Shown here one piece after another: positions 54,801 through 62,170 of a stretch of 64,000 nucleotides of DNA (position 1 is the stretch's first letter; every line of letters starts with the position of its first letter). The notes under the pieces were generated by a model. The model was not told the origin of the DNA. It was given only the letters and a program-made list of their open reading frames with translations, and did not search any database. Source of the stretch: JANRJY01 sp033763735 (GTDB taxonomy: Bacteria > Bacteroidota > Bacteroidia > Cytophagales > UBA9547); the NCBI GenBank assembly GCA_033763735.1, contig JANRJY010000104.1, positions 10,162 to 74,161 on the forward strand, given 5' to 3'. The position numbers were made by a program, and so were the translations under genes.

Positions 54801-55094
54801 CTCAGCAAGTGCTATATCATAGGTGGCTGAATTCCCGATGGTTACTTCTTGTGTTTTATAACCTAAAAACTGAAATACTAATATTTTGGCTGAATCAGTG
54901 ATTTCAAGAATATATTTCCCGTCTAAGTCGGAAAGTGTTCCTTTGGTAGTACCTTTGATGATAACACTTACACCTGCCATTGGCTCCTTAGTTTTGGCAT
55001 CGGTGATGATACCCGAAACTTTAAAAACATTATCTTGAGCTAAAGCAAGAAATTGACTAAAAATCAATAATATTAAAGTAAAGAATATTCGCAT
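51897..55094 (-). CDS. SusC/RagA-family TonB-dependent transporter
   Basis: A 1,065-residue outer-membrane barrel. Signal peptide 1-19, CarboxypepD_reg-like domain (about 23-108, VSGIITDAKTKEPMAGVSVIIKGT), plug domain (about 115-230, with LIVVDGIPIDNGGG and the RagA-type region), then a 22-strand barrel ending in the aromatic signature YHLTLNATF. It imports ligands captured by SusD with TonB energy. It is the first gene of the long minus-strand block that ends at rocD. The cargo is inferred to be cyanophycin fragments such as beta-Asp-Arg oligomers. Divergent from the dCache sensor. Confidence 0.94.
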   Translation of the reverse strand: MRIFFTLILLIFSQFLALAQDNVFKVSGIITDAKTKEPMAGVSVIIKGTTKGTLSDLDGKYILEITDSAKILVFQFLGYKTQEVTIGNSATYDIALAEEVKEMEEVLVTSIAIKREKREIGFSAQEIKSQEITDSKEGNLMNSLNSKVAGLQVNASSGSPGAASRMQLRGNASLNGNNQTLIVVDGIPIDNGGGDNTRTLESANRGIDINPDDIASVTVLKGPSAAALYGIRAANGAILITTKSGQSGKTVINFTSSVGMHEVNKLPELQTKYAGGNNGVFAPFDSRQGSPAESRSWGPSYDRLRYNGIPSKWDSRGDIIQSDDPSLAPVTPYNNMNKFFTRGWERNNYLSFSGGTESSNFFLSVGNFRQEGVIPKQVFERTSVKLSGSNQLYKWLKLTASATYTYSEASRLRKGGNWSSPVVSLFRSPNDYDISGGVADPVNTPSSYQFEDGTQKKNAVFDNPFFTVNNNVSTERVNRIIGFVQSDIEIRPWLKAIGRVGIDAFGRSTNENYSKFSAENHREQSYKGSFYESQEFNRNINTDFYLDAQRKLGKNFDYEIRIGNNYVLNNSEVLGLQSYDYLFANFNDFVATDQKSFEPSWSDYRRAIFAFFGDGKIGYKNYLFLNLTGRYEWASTLSQKYSPYFTPGAHLSFVYTDAFNLDKTNWFSFGKIRASVASSANIPKPYQTNTYFDQVGGLTNGFSNQNLFVSQTQSGNREIRPEQLVTYEFGTEAKFFKNRLGIDITYYNTRNYDQILNAQVPVSTGYTRALINDGYINSNGLEIMAYGTPIKKAVTWDVSVNFTSMRSVVNGMTYDYQRVGGVAGFTQGFSGAANGYQYGMIFGASRFKRYGQDPNDLTIREDLPIVVDSLGKPMIETPLGGKSFIIGNPYPDWFSGIRNTVSWKGLTFSLLWDIRRGGKVFNLTKLNMLAMGTHKETENRDQDIIVPNSVYANGTPNQTPIKYNRDYYGSLGGDFGNVPERGMEDASWVRLREMSLSYAIPEKLISKAYFKKLNITFATRNLFLFTKYSGVDPETNAAGNDPSFGRDAYNMPNTRSYHLTLNATF

Positions 55095-55521
55095 GAAATA
55101 TGATTAACTGAATTAAAATTAAAACCGTAAAAGGCTAAAATTAAAAAAATTAAATTCAGTTATTGAAAATAGGTTGTAATCCTTGTAGTGATAAAGACTT
55201 AGAGGCTTTTAATGAAGATAGTGCAACTGAAAAAATAAATATTGCGGTAGCTATTATCATGAAACAAACCTAAAAACAAAAAATTGCATTTCCAAATTTT
55301 AGGTTCTTTTTTATTGAAGTATTTTCAAAAAAGTCATCAAATATTCGGAACAATGGTTCAAAATCAAGGGTTTAAATATGAAATTATTATATATTTTTCA
55401 TTTCAGATATTTAAAAAAAAATCAAAACAATTTGATTCTTTTTCGTTTAAAGTATTTAGAATTCAACATTTTTTTGACATTTATGTTATTAAATTCGTAG
55501 ATATTTATAAATCGAAACAAT
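55095..55521. other. 427-bp divergent intergenic region upstream of susC
   Basis: An AT-rich region between susC and the dCache sensor. It contains two copies of an AAACAATTTGA-type motif (annotated separately). A plus-strand open frame at 55284-55547 (87 codons) has only AT-rich, Phe/Lys/Ile-biased content and is not considered a gene. No RNA structure was recognised. Confidence 0.5.
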
Positions 55522-55526
55522 TTGAC
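55421..55526. promoter_or_regulatory. Paired ATCrAAACAATTTGA motifs
   Basis: ATCAAAACAATTTGAT (55421-55436, ATCAAA/TTTGAT arms) and ATCGAAACAATTTGAC (55511-55526) match at 14 of 16 positions and are spaced 90 bp apart. The second overlaps the sensor's TTG start. They could be operator sites for divergent control of susC and the sensor. Confidence 0.35.
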
Positions 55527-57912
55527 AGCTACCAATTCAAAGAATAAGTCACTTAATACCAAACTGGCCACATTCACTGTAGTGCCATTGATAATTTTTT
55601 CTGGTATTTTGATGATTTATATTCATATAAAATTCAAAGATTTGCTATTGCAAAATACCAAGGCTAAAATCCACTCCATTGTGTTTGAACAAAAATCTAA
55701 AATCCAAAAAGAAATAGAACTCACCCTTCAAAATGCAAGTAACATAGCTGAAGTATTTTACGCTTCACAACTTAAGCAATCGGCCGACAAACTAAACAGA
55801 ACACAAGCTGAAAATATTTTAAAAAATTCCTTAGAAAATCATCCTCAATATTTGGGCATATACACTGCATGGGAGCCCAATGCATTTGATGGCCAGGATA
55901 CATTATATGCCGGAAAAACCAACCAACACCCTAATGGCAGTTTTGTGCCCTATTTTTATAGAGACAGTCAAGGAAAAATTGGATATGAACCACTGAAGTA
56001 TTATTTGACAGAAGGCAAAGGTGATTATTATTTGATTCCCAAAAAGAATAGGTCAAAAACAATAATAGAACCTATTAAATATAAAATTGGCGATCGTGAA
56101 ACCTTCCTGCTTACGGCTGTAGCTCCTATTCAAACTACTGACAACTTTTACGGGGTAGTTGGCATTGATATCAGTACCGAGCAAATTGAATCCAATATTA
56201 AAGCCCAAACCTATCTGGAAGGTAATGCACAGCTGTATTTGTACAGCGATTCGTACAAAACGATAGCTAAGTCAACCAACGATAGCATTGTTGACAGTGT
56301 TCAATCCAAAAGAGTATTTAATTCAAAAGTATTATCTGAATTAAACAATCAAGAAGCCACCATTTTTGAAACAAATGATTCCTATTTTTTTATCGATGCA
56401 TTGAATTTTAATGAAACAAATGCAAAATGGTACTTGGTTATTGAAACGCCCAAATCATATATCAATAGCGTTTTGTATTTTCAACTTTTTATGATGCTTA
56501 TTTTTATATGCCTGGCAGTAGCAATTCTAATTTATATTCTCCTGAAAGCAATCAAATATTATATAGAACCCCTCAAAGTGGTGGTTCAGGCTGCCAATAC
56601 TTTGGTTGAAGGAAACATGGAAATTTCTCTAAAGCAATCTGACGTAAAAGAAATTGACCAACTAAATCGATCATTTGATCAAGTAGTAACATCTATCAAA
56701 CATATTACAGATGTATGTATTCAGATATCAAATGGAATATTTACCTCTAGAGCTGTTGAAAAAAACAATAATGACCAATTAGCCATTTCGGTTAATAAAA
56801 TGATTGATGCTTTAAAGGCTGCCAAAGAAGATCAAGAATTCAGAGAATGGATGAACATTGGTTATTCCAAAGCATTGGAAATTATTCAAAATACCGATAG
56901 CATTCAAAATCTTTGTGATCAAATATTGCCTTATTTAATTAAATATATTAATGCCAATCAAGGCAAAATATACATTGCAAATAAGGATTCGGAATCGAAT
57001 CAAACCATACTTAACTTAATAAGTACTTATGCTTATAACCGCAAAAAATTCGAAAAGGACAATAACATTTTGCCTGGAGAAGGTTTGGTGGGACAAGCTT
57101 ACCTTGAAAAAGATATTATAATTTTAACAGAAATACCGGATAACTATACAAAAATAAAATCAGGACTAGGAGATGCAAATCCCAAATATATCATTATTGC
57201 ACCCTTAATACACAATCAGGAGCCAATTGGAATTTTGGAGGTTGCTTCATTTGTAATATATTCAGATAAAGAAAAAGAACTTATTGAAAAATGTGTATTG
57301 GCTATTGGCTCCGCAATTGCTAATTTACAAACAAATGAAAAAACGAAATCTCTACTTGAAATAGCCCGTCAGCAAACGGAACAAATGCAGTCGCAAGAAG
57401 AAGAAATGCGACAAAACATGGAAGAACTGCATGCCACTCAGGAAGAAATGCAACGCAAGCAAAGGGAATCTGAAGAAAATCAAAGGATTATGGAGTCGGT
57501 ACTCAGCAATACCCCCGGAGCAGTATATCGTTCGTATACCGATGCCAATTGGACTATGGTATATATCAGCCCTAAAGTATTTGATATACTGGGATATACA
57601 CCGACTGACTTTACTTCTCAAAGAGTAAATCTGGGTGAAATCACCCATCCTGATGATGTAATTAATGTGGAAGAAAAAGTACACACTGCAATAAAAGAAC
57701 ACGAACAATACGAACTTTTTTACCGACTTAAACACAAGCGAGGGCATTATGTACAAGTATGGGAAATAGGTCAGGCTGTGTACAAATCAAACGATAAAGC
57801 AGAATTCATTGAAGGACAAATAATTGATATAACCGTTTTAAAAAACAAAGAACAAGCACTTGAGAAAACCATAGAAAAGTTAAAAAATGAATTGAATAGC
57901 AAAAGCAATTAA
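55522..57912 (+). CDS. Membrane sensor: dCache-HAMP-GAF-PAS without output domain
   Basis: A 796-residue transmembrane receptor. TM1 (about 16-35), extracytoplasmic dCache_1-like domain (about 36-320: YLGIYTAWEPNAFDG, TFLLTAVAPIQTTDNFYGVVGIDIS), TM2 (about 322-345), HAMP (about 345-400), a GAF domain (about 450-595, LPGEGLVGQAYLEK), a coiled coil rich in Glu/Gln/Met (about 600-655, QEEEMRQNMEELHATQEEM), and PAS/PAC (about 655-775). No kinase, cyclase, GGDEF or methyl-accepting tip is present. The start is TTG (55522): an in-frame TAG lies at 55498-55500 and the next ATG is inside TM1. Divergent from susC, so it may sense the substrate of that locus (inference). Confidence 0.85.
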   Translation: MTATNSKNKSLNTKLATFTVVPLIIFSGILMIYIHIKFKDLLLQNTKAKIHSIVFEQKSKIQKEIELTLQNASNIAEVFYASQLKQSADKLNRTQAENILKNSLENHPQYLGIYTAWEPNAFDGQDTLYAGKTNQHPNGSFVPYFYRDSQGKIGYEPLKYYLTEGKGDYYLIPKKNRSKTIIEPIKYKIGDRETFLLTAVAPIQTTDNFYGVVGIDISTEQIESNIKAQTYLEGNAQLYLYSDSYKTIAKSTNDSIVDSVQSKRVFNSKVLSELNNQEATIFETNDSYFFIDALNFNETNAKWYLVIETPKSYINSVLYFQLFMMLIFICLAVAILIYILLKAIKYYIEPLKVVVQAANTLVEGNMEISLKQSDVKEIDQLNRSFDQVVTSIKHITDVCIQISNGIFTSRAVEKNNNDQLAISVNKMIDALKAAKEDQEFREWMNIGYSKALEIIQNTDSIQNLCDQILPYLIKYINANQGKIYIANKDSESNQTILNLISTYAYNRKKFEKDNNILPGEGLVGQAYLEKDIIILTEIPDNYTKIKSGLGDANPKYIIIAPLIHNQEPIGILEVASFVIYSDKEKELIEKCVLAIGSAIANLQTNEKTKSLLEIARQQTEQMQSQEEEMRQNMEELHATQEEMQRKQRESEENQRIMESVLSNTPGAVYRSYTDANWTMVYISPKVFDILGYTPTDFTSQRVNLGEITHPDDVINVEEKVHTAIKEHEQYELFYRLKHKRGHYVQVWEIGQAVYKSNDKAEFIEGQIIDITVLKNKEQALEKTIEKLKNELNSKSN

Positions 57913-58028
57913 TTTTTTTGGAATCATTCGTTAATATTCTTTAACTTGCTTTTGAAACATTTACCGCATTTTTCAAGTAAATGTTATTAAGCGTTTTTTA
58001 TGTAACCTTTTTTTAATTTTTTTTTAAA

Positions 58029-58427
58029 ATGAAATATGCTGAATTAGTAACACACAATTACCCAATTGTAATTATCAATCTGAATCCAATTGACCCTACA
58101 AGTCAGGAAATTGAGGATTTCTTCAATGAATTGGAAGTATTCATGGATAGTACCACGGGTCCTTATGTGTTTGTTTCTTACAACAAAGAATTTAAATATC
58201 TATCTTCTCAAGCGCGATTAGAAATTGGAACTCGGGCAAACAAGTTAAACAAAAAATATGCGGGCAGAAAACTTGCTGATATTGTGGTAATCAATGGCTT
58301 ACTTTCAGGTTTGGTGCTTAAGTCGCTAACAGTTATATATAAACCATTGAAAGATGCGATTATATTTTCAACATTGGAAGAAGGAATTCAAAAAGCAAAA
58401 GAAATCCTGAGTAATCACAACTCATAA
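58029..58427 (+). CDS. STAS/SpoIIAA-like small protein
   Basis: A 132-residue soluble protein of alternating strands and helices (YPIVIINLNPIDPTSQEIEDFFNELEVF, GPYVFVSYNKEFKYLSSQARLEIG, VVINGLLSGLVLKSLTVIYKP, IFSTLEEGIQKAKEIL). This resembles the SpoIIAA/STAS-like proteins of Bacteroidota, in which a final helix follows an xxxFSTxEEAxxW-type strand. It starts 116 nt after the dCache sensor on the same strand and could be its signalling partner, but no conserved phospho-acceptor is clear. Convergent with rnz. Confidence 0.6.
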   Translation: MKYAELVTHNYPIVIINLNPIDPTSQEIEDFFNELEVFMDSTTGPYVFVSYNKEFKYLSSQARLEIGTRANKLNKKYAGRKLADIVVINGLLSGLVLKSLTVIYKPLKDAIIFSTLEEGIQKAKEILSNHNS

Positions 58428-58441
58428 CTTGAAGATAATGC

Positions 58442-59347
58442 TCAAAACACCTCCCCTTCCTTTGCCAAAAAAGTTTCTTTAAATATTTCCCTGGCTTCGG
58501 TTTCAAATGCCGACAAATCTTTATATCGGGCCGAAAAATGACCTATCAAAAGCTTCTTTACACCTGCTTCTTTGGCAATATTTGCCGCTTGCTTAGTAGT
58601 GCTGTGGTACGTTTGCAATGCCCTACCTTGCAATTCGTCCAGAAAAGTGGTTTCATGAAACATCATCTCAACACCTTGTAAATGAGGAACTATCGAAGGG
58701 TCATAAATCGTATCTGTAACGTAAGCAAATGAAGCAGTTTTGTCAGGTGCAGTGGTATAATCTTCATTTTTATAAAGCAAATTGCCTCCTTCATCAAATA
58801 CATCATTACCCAATTTTAACTGGTGCAAATGTGATACTTTGATTCCAACAGGGATTTTACCTTTGATAAGTTTTCGCGGACCTTCTTTTTCTTTAAAAAT
58901 AAATCCGGTAGTAGGTAAGCGGTGTTGCAGGGGCAAAGTAGTTACAGAAAGTGTGTCATTATCAATTATTACCGTTTTAGTGTCCGGATTGGTTTCAGTC
59001 AAGTGTATTTGATAATCCAAGCTGGTATTTTGGTACTTTAACTGTAGCGAAAGTATTTCCTTCAAACCTGCAGGGCCATATAAATAAAGGTCTTTTTTGC
59101 GCCCCCAACTTTGTAAGGTTGATAATAAGCCAATGAGTCCCAGGTAATGATCGCCATGCAAGTGAGAAATAAAAATATGATTCAACCGTGCAAACTTTAC
59201 TTCATACTTCAGCATTTGCATCTGTATACCTTCCCCACAATCCAACAAATACAATTGTTGGTTGTGTTCCAGCAGCATAGAAGTTTGATATCTTCCCAAA
59301 AAAGGCGTTGCCGAACCGCAACCCAGCACAAGTATTTTGAAGCTCAA
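58442..59347 (-). CDS. rnz: Ribonuclease Z
   Basis: A 301-residue metallo-beta-lactamase-fold endonuclease that trims tRNA 3' ends. SFKILVLGCGSATPFLGRYQTSMLL is the family N-terminus; the zinc motif HLHGDH has H62, H64, D66 and H67; LLIGHFSARY and FAYVTDTIYD near the C-terminus are also conserved. No ATG precedes this region: TTG at 59347 gives the standard MSFKIL start and 301 residues, close to the usual length of about 305. A second TTG at 59386 would add 13 unconserved residues. It converges with the STAS-like gene, 14 nt apart. Confidence 0.92.
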   Translation of the reverse strand: MSFKILVLGCGSATPFLGRYQTSMLLEHNQQLYLLDCGEGIQMQMLKYEVKFARLNHIFISHLHGDHYLGLIGLLSTLQSWGRKKDLYLYGPAGLKEILSLQLKYQNTSLDYQIHLTETNPDTKTVIIDNDTLSVTTLPLQHRLPTTGFIFKEKEGPRKLIKGKIPVGIKVSHLHQLKLGNDVFDEGGNLLYKNEDYTTAPDKTASFAYVTDTIYDPSIVPHLQGVEMMFHETTFLDELQGRALQTYHSTTKQAANIAKEAGVKKLLIGHFSARYKDLSAFETEAREIFKETFLAKEGEVF

Positions 59348-59520
59348 GTTTTGAAATTTGATGGTATATTTACAAATTGTCCGCAAATTAACGATTAACC
59401 ATTAATGCCGATTATTTAAGGGAATTTTATTGTTAAAACCTCCTCTGAAATCCTTCTCCAAAAAACAGAAAGAGATTTTAGGATTCTTATATAAAAGGCT
59501 TTGAATTAAATATTGAGCTC

Positions 59521-61197
59521 ATGTACTTAAAAATCTTATTAATATCAATTGTACTTATTTCAAACTTATTGGCTCAGGTAAAGCCTAAGTCGGCCGAATG
59601 GGTGCCAAATGCCGTATTTTACGAAATATATCCTCAAACTTTTTATGATACTGATGCCGATGGCATAGGTGATTTGAAAGGAATTATTCAAAAACTGGAC
59701 TATGTCAAAAGCCTGGGTGTGAATGCCATATGGCTCAATCCATTTTATGAATCTCCTTTCAGAGATGCCGGCTACGATGTGTCGGATTACTATAAGGTGG
59801 CGGCACGATATGGCACCAACGATGATGCCAAAAAACTTTTTGAAGAAGCTCATAAACGAGGCCTCAGAGTGATTGTAGATTTTGTGCCCGGGCATACTTC
59901 CAAAGATCATCCTTGGTTCAAAGAATCGGCCAAACCCGAAAAAAACAAATATTCCAACTGGTACATATGGACTAATTCCACCTGGAACAATGGGGGTAAC
60001 GACAATGGCAGAGGCATTATTACCGGGTATTCGGAAAGAGACGGTGGCTACATGACCAACTTTTTCTGGCACCAACCGGCACTTAATTTTGGCTATGGTG
60101 TTCCGGATACCATTCAAAAATGGCAACTACCGGTAAACCATCCGGATATATTGGCCCTTCGTGACGAAATGAAAAAAATCATGCGCCATTGGCTCGATAT
60201 GGGTTGCGATGGCTTCCGTGTGGATATGGCTGGCTCTATTATCCGAAAAGACAAAAATGGCGAAGGATTCAAATTTTGGCAAGAAGTGCACGATATGCTT
60301 GCCAAAGATTATCCGCATGCTTTCACCGTATCGGAATGGTCGTACCCAAAGGATGCGATTAAAGCAGGTTTTACTGCCGACTTCTTGCATTGGATTCCGG
60401 AGTACGAAAACCTATTTCGCAAAGAACAATGGCGCAGCCTTAACAATGTATCGCCCAATGGCAAAAGCTTTTTTGACAAAGATGGCAAAGGCGACATAAG
60501 TGCCTTTATCAAAGCTTGGCTCGATCAATACAATGCCACCAAAGCCAAAGGTTACATATCAGTCCCCGTTGGCAACCACGACCTATCCAGAATCAATGTG
60601 AACCATACAGATAGCGAAATAGAAATGATATATGCATTTTCGTTTGCATTGCCGGGTATCCCATTTGTGTATTATGGCGATGAAATTGGTATGAAACAAT
60701 TGTACAACCTCCCTGCCATTGAAGGCTGCTATCCACCTCGTGCAGGCGCACGCACACCCATGCAATGGGAAGGAGGTGTCAACAAAGGATTTTCTACCGG
60801 AGCATCCAATCAATTGTGGTTGGCTGTGGACACCAGTACCAAAGCACCCAATGTGTTGGAATCCGAAAAGTCAAGCAATTCGTTGCTCAACAAAATGCGT
60901 AAGCTGATTAACCTCCGCAGAACCGAAAAGGCTTTACTTGCCTATGCAGATGTAGAAATGCTGTATTGCGAAAAAGACAAATACCCCTTTGTAATGGCCA
61001 GAACTTGTGAAGGTCAAAAACTGATTACCGCCTTCAACCCCTCAGCAACTGAATCTACCATTCAAGTCAACTATAAAAATGCAGGCAAAAAACCAATGAT
61101 TTTGATTGAAACCGGCAAAAGTGTAATCAAAAATTCAGCTACCGGCTTTACGCTCACACTCAAAGGACAATCGTACATATATTTTAGGTTGGAGTAA
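59521..61197 (+). CDS. Secreted GH13 alpha-glucosidase/amylase-family enzyme
   Basis: A 558-residue GH13 enzyme with a signal peptide (about 1-18, ISNLLAQ). Family regions: I VPGHTSKDHPWF (in place of the usual DxVxNH, with histidine kept), II GFRVDMA with nucleophile D235, III VSEWSYP with acid/base E272, IV GNHDLSR with D354. The N-terminus (WVPNAVFYEIYPQTFYDTDADGIGDLKGI) is like oligo-1,6-glucosidases and trehalose synthases. A C-terminal beta domain follows (about 480-557). Periplasmic hydrolysis of alpha-glucosides is likely. No Sus pair or transporter lies next to it. Its G+C looks higher than in neighbouring genes. Confidence 0.9.
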   Translation: MYLKILLISIVLISNLLAQVKPKSAEWVPNAVFYEIYPQTFYDTDADGIGDLKGIIQKLDYVKSLGVNAIWLNPFYESPFRDAGYDVSDYYKVAARYGTNDDAKKLFEEAHKRGLRVIVDFVPGHTSKDHPWFKESAKPEKNKYSNWYIWTNSTWNNGGNDNGRGIITGYSERDGGYMTNFFWHQPALNFGYGVPDTIQKWQLPVNHPDILALRDEMKKIMRHWLDMGCDGFRVDMAGSIIRKDKNGEGFKFWQEVHDMLAKDYPHAFTVSEWSYPKDAIKAGFTADFLHWIPEYENLFRKEQWRSLNNVSPNGKSFFDKDGKGDISAFIKAWLDQYNATKAKGYISVPVGNHDLSRINVNHTDSEIEMIYAFSFALPGIPFVYYGDEIGMKQLYNLPAIEGCYPPRAGARTPMQWEGGVNKGFSTGASNQLWLAVDTSTKAPNVLESEKSSNSLLNKMRKLINLRRTEKALLAYADVEMLYCEKDKYPFVMARTCEGQKLITAFNPSATESTIQVNYKNAGKKPMILIETGKSVIKNSATGFTLTLKGQSYIYFRLE

Positions 61198-61260
61198 GGT
61201 TATATGCAGCTGACCTGTTGTGCGATTTAATTCTTTAAAAAAAGTCTAAATTGTTCTTAA

Positions 61261-61356
61261 AAGCCTCATCCACAGCCCCTTCATCAAAGAAAGGAAGGGG
61301 CTTTTGTAAAAACGAATGCAAAGGTCCTCCCTTTGGGGGAGGATTTAGGTGGGGCT
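61261..61356. repeat. Terminator plus REP-like composite hairpin
   Basis: AGCCCCTTC (61274-61282) pairs with GAAGGGGCT (61294-61302) followed by TTTT, a terminator for the GH13 gene. TCCTCCC (61325-61331) pairs with GGGAGGA (61337-61343). Outer flanks AAGCCTCATCC and GGATTTAGGTGGGGCTT are partly complementary, giving an overall fold-back like intergenic elements common in Bacteroidota genomes. Confidence 0.7.
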
Positions 61357-61464
61357 TATAAAGATAATTCAATAATACCGGTATAAATGTACTATTCTAA
61401 ACGAACAACGCGTACAGGTGTTTAAAACTCGTTAACTTATTTTGATTTTTTAATATTCATGGCT

Positions 61465-61527
61465 TGCCCGCGTGGTGCGAGGTACCAGGTTCACTTTGTT
61501 CACTTGCACTCGCACCACACGGTCGGG
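61465..61527. repeat. Long GC-richer inverted repeat
   Basis: TGGTGCGAG (61473-61481) pairs perfectly with CTCGCACCA (61509-61517). The flanking GCCCG (61466-61470) and CGGGC (61523-61527) extend the stem past a small bulge, with a loop of 27 nt. The composition contrasts with the AT-rich surroundings. Confidence 0.8.
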
Positions 61528-61631
61528 CAGAACTTCGTTCGCAATTTCTTGCTCAATTGTATTACAAGCGCTCCCTGGACAAAACTCGAGAGAGGCTTTC
61601 TGTTACCATCCCTCAAGCAAAAATATGGCTT

Positions 61632-61686
61632 GTAACGCATAAATAGTTGCGTATATTTGCTCCATTGGTTCTGTATACGCAATAAA
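61632..61686. repeat. Left recombination-site-like element
   Basis: TTGCGTATA (61648-61656) and TATACGCAA (61675-61683) are perfect inverted arms 18 nt apart. The right part, GTTCTGTATACGCAATAA (61669-61686), recurs exactly at 63873-63890. The left part, ACGCA..GTTGCGT, is an inverted counterpart of 63965-63992. This layout suggests a binding site for the adjacent tyrosine recombinase. Confidence 0.6.
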
Positions 61687-61873
61687 ACTATGGTATTTGT
61701 TAAAATAAATCATGTCCTTCTGAGAGTTATTTTTTTGCAAAAAAGTCAATATAAATGATGTTCACTTTGTTTCTCAATTGCAGCATGATAAATTTTCGTT
61801 TTATTAAAGGTAATTTCGATTTGTAGAGTGGCTGCCTGAAAAAAAAGCGGGGTGGAGCGAAGGATGTGCGTGG

Positions 61874-61896
61874 TCCCGAAAGCTTTCGGGATTTTT
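61874..61896 (+). terminator. Palindromic hairpin with T-run
   Basis: A perfect 18-nt palindrome (TCCCGAAAG with CTTTCGGGA, 61874-61891) followed by TTTTT. It has terminator form but no loop and no nearby upstream gene on either strand; it is probably part of an interspersed repeat with the TTACTTTTG sequence that follows. Confidence 0.45.
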
Positions 61897-62096
61897 CTTG
61901 AATTTTTCTTTGGTTCGTTACTTTTGTTTCAAGACAAAAGAAATGAACAAGATTAGATAAAGTAGTGAATCAAAAAGAACTAAAAAAGTTAAAGAAAATA
62001 AAATAAACAAAATTTGCAACTCGTTGAAATTTAAATGTTTATAAAATACTTCAATGGTAGCTTATCGAATACATTCCTAATGAGATTTTGAGCATA

Positions 62097-62129
62097 TTTC
62101 GACAAGCTCAACATTTCGACAAGCTCAAT
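62097..62129. repeat. Doubled TTTCGACAAGCTCAA motif
   Basis: TTTCGACAAGCTCAA occurs at 62097-62111 and again at 62114-62128 (17-bp period), then TATGAC. This resembles a short interspersed sequence that I recognise from Bacteroidota intergenic DNA. It ends about 40 nt before the recombinase start codon. Confidence 0.6.
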
Positions 62130-62170
62130 ATGACAAATTTACTTAACCAAACGACATTGAATTTACATTT

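Larger units (their letters stand above)
61198..62170. other. 973-bp gene-free region packed with hairpins and repeats
   Basis: No credible coding gene. From left to right it holds a terminator and REP-like composite (61261-61356), a long GC-richer inverted repeat (61464-61530), recombination-site-like inverted and direct repeats (61632-61686), a palindrome with T-run (61874-61896) next to a TTACTTTTG element, and a doubled TTTCGACAAGCTCAA motif (62097-62129). A 60-codon plus-strand frame at 61464-61646 covers the inverted repeat and shows no protein-like features. Confidence 0.75.

Noticed and set aside
55284..55547. Plus-strand open frame of 87 codons upstream of the dCache sensor
   Set aside because: Composition is dominated by Phe, Lys and Ile codons expected from AT-rich non-coding DNA; it overlaps the sensor start and shows no ribosome site or family pattern.
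59566..60512. Minus-strand open frames of up to 186 codons inside the GH13 gene
   Set aside because: Antisense to a gene with all GH13 catalytic motifs intact; they reflect the higher G+C of that gene.
61464..61646. Plus-strand open frame of 60 codons (MPAWCEVPGS...)
   Set aside because: It lies across the inverted repeat, and the opposite strand is open too; both follow from the repeat's composition rather than coding selection.
61632..61686. Classical integron attC with GTTRRRY core
   Set aside because: The hairpin-like arrangement is present, but a clear GTTRRRY/RYYYAAC pair could not be assigned; kept only as a recombination-site-like element.
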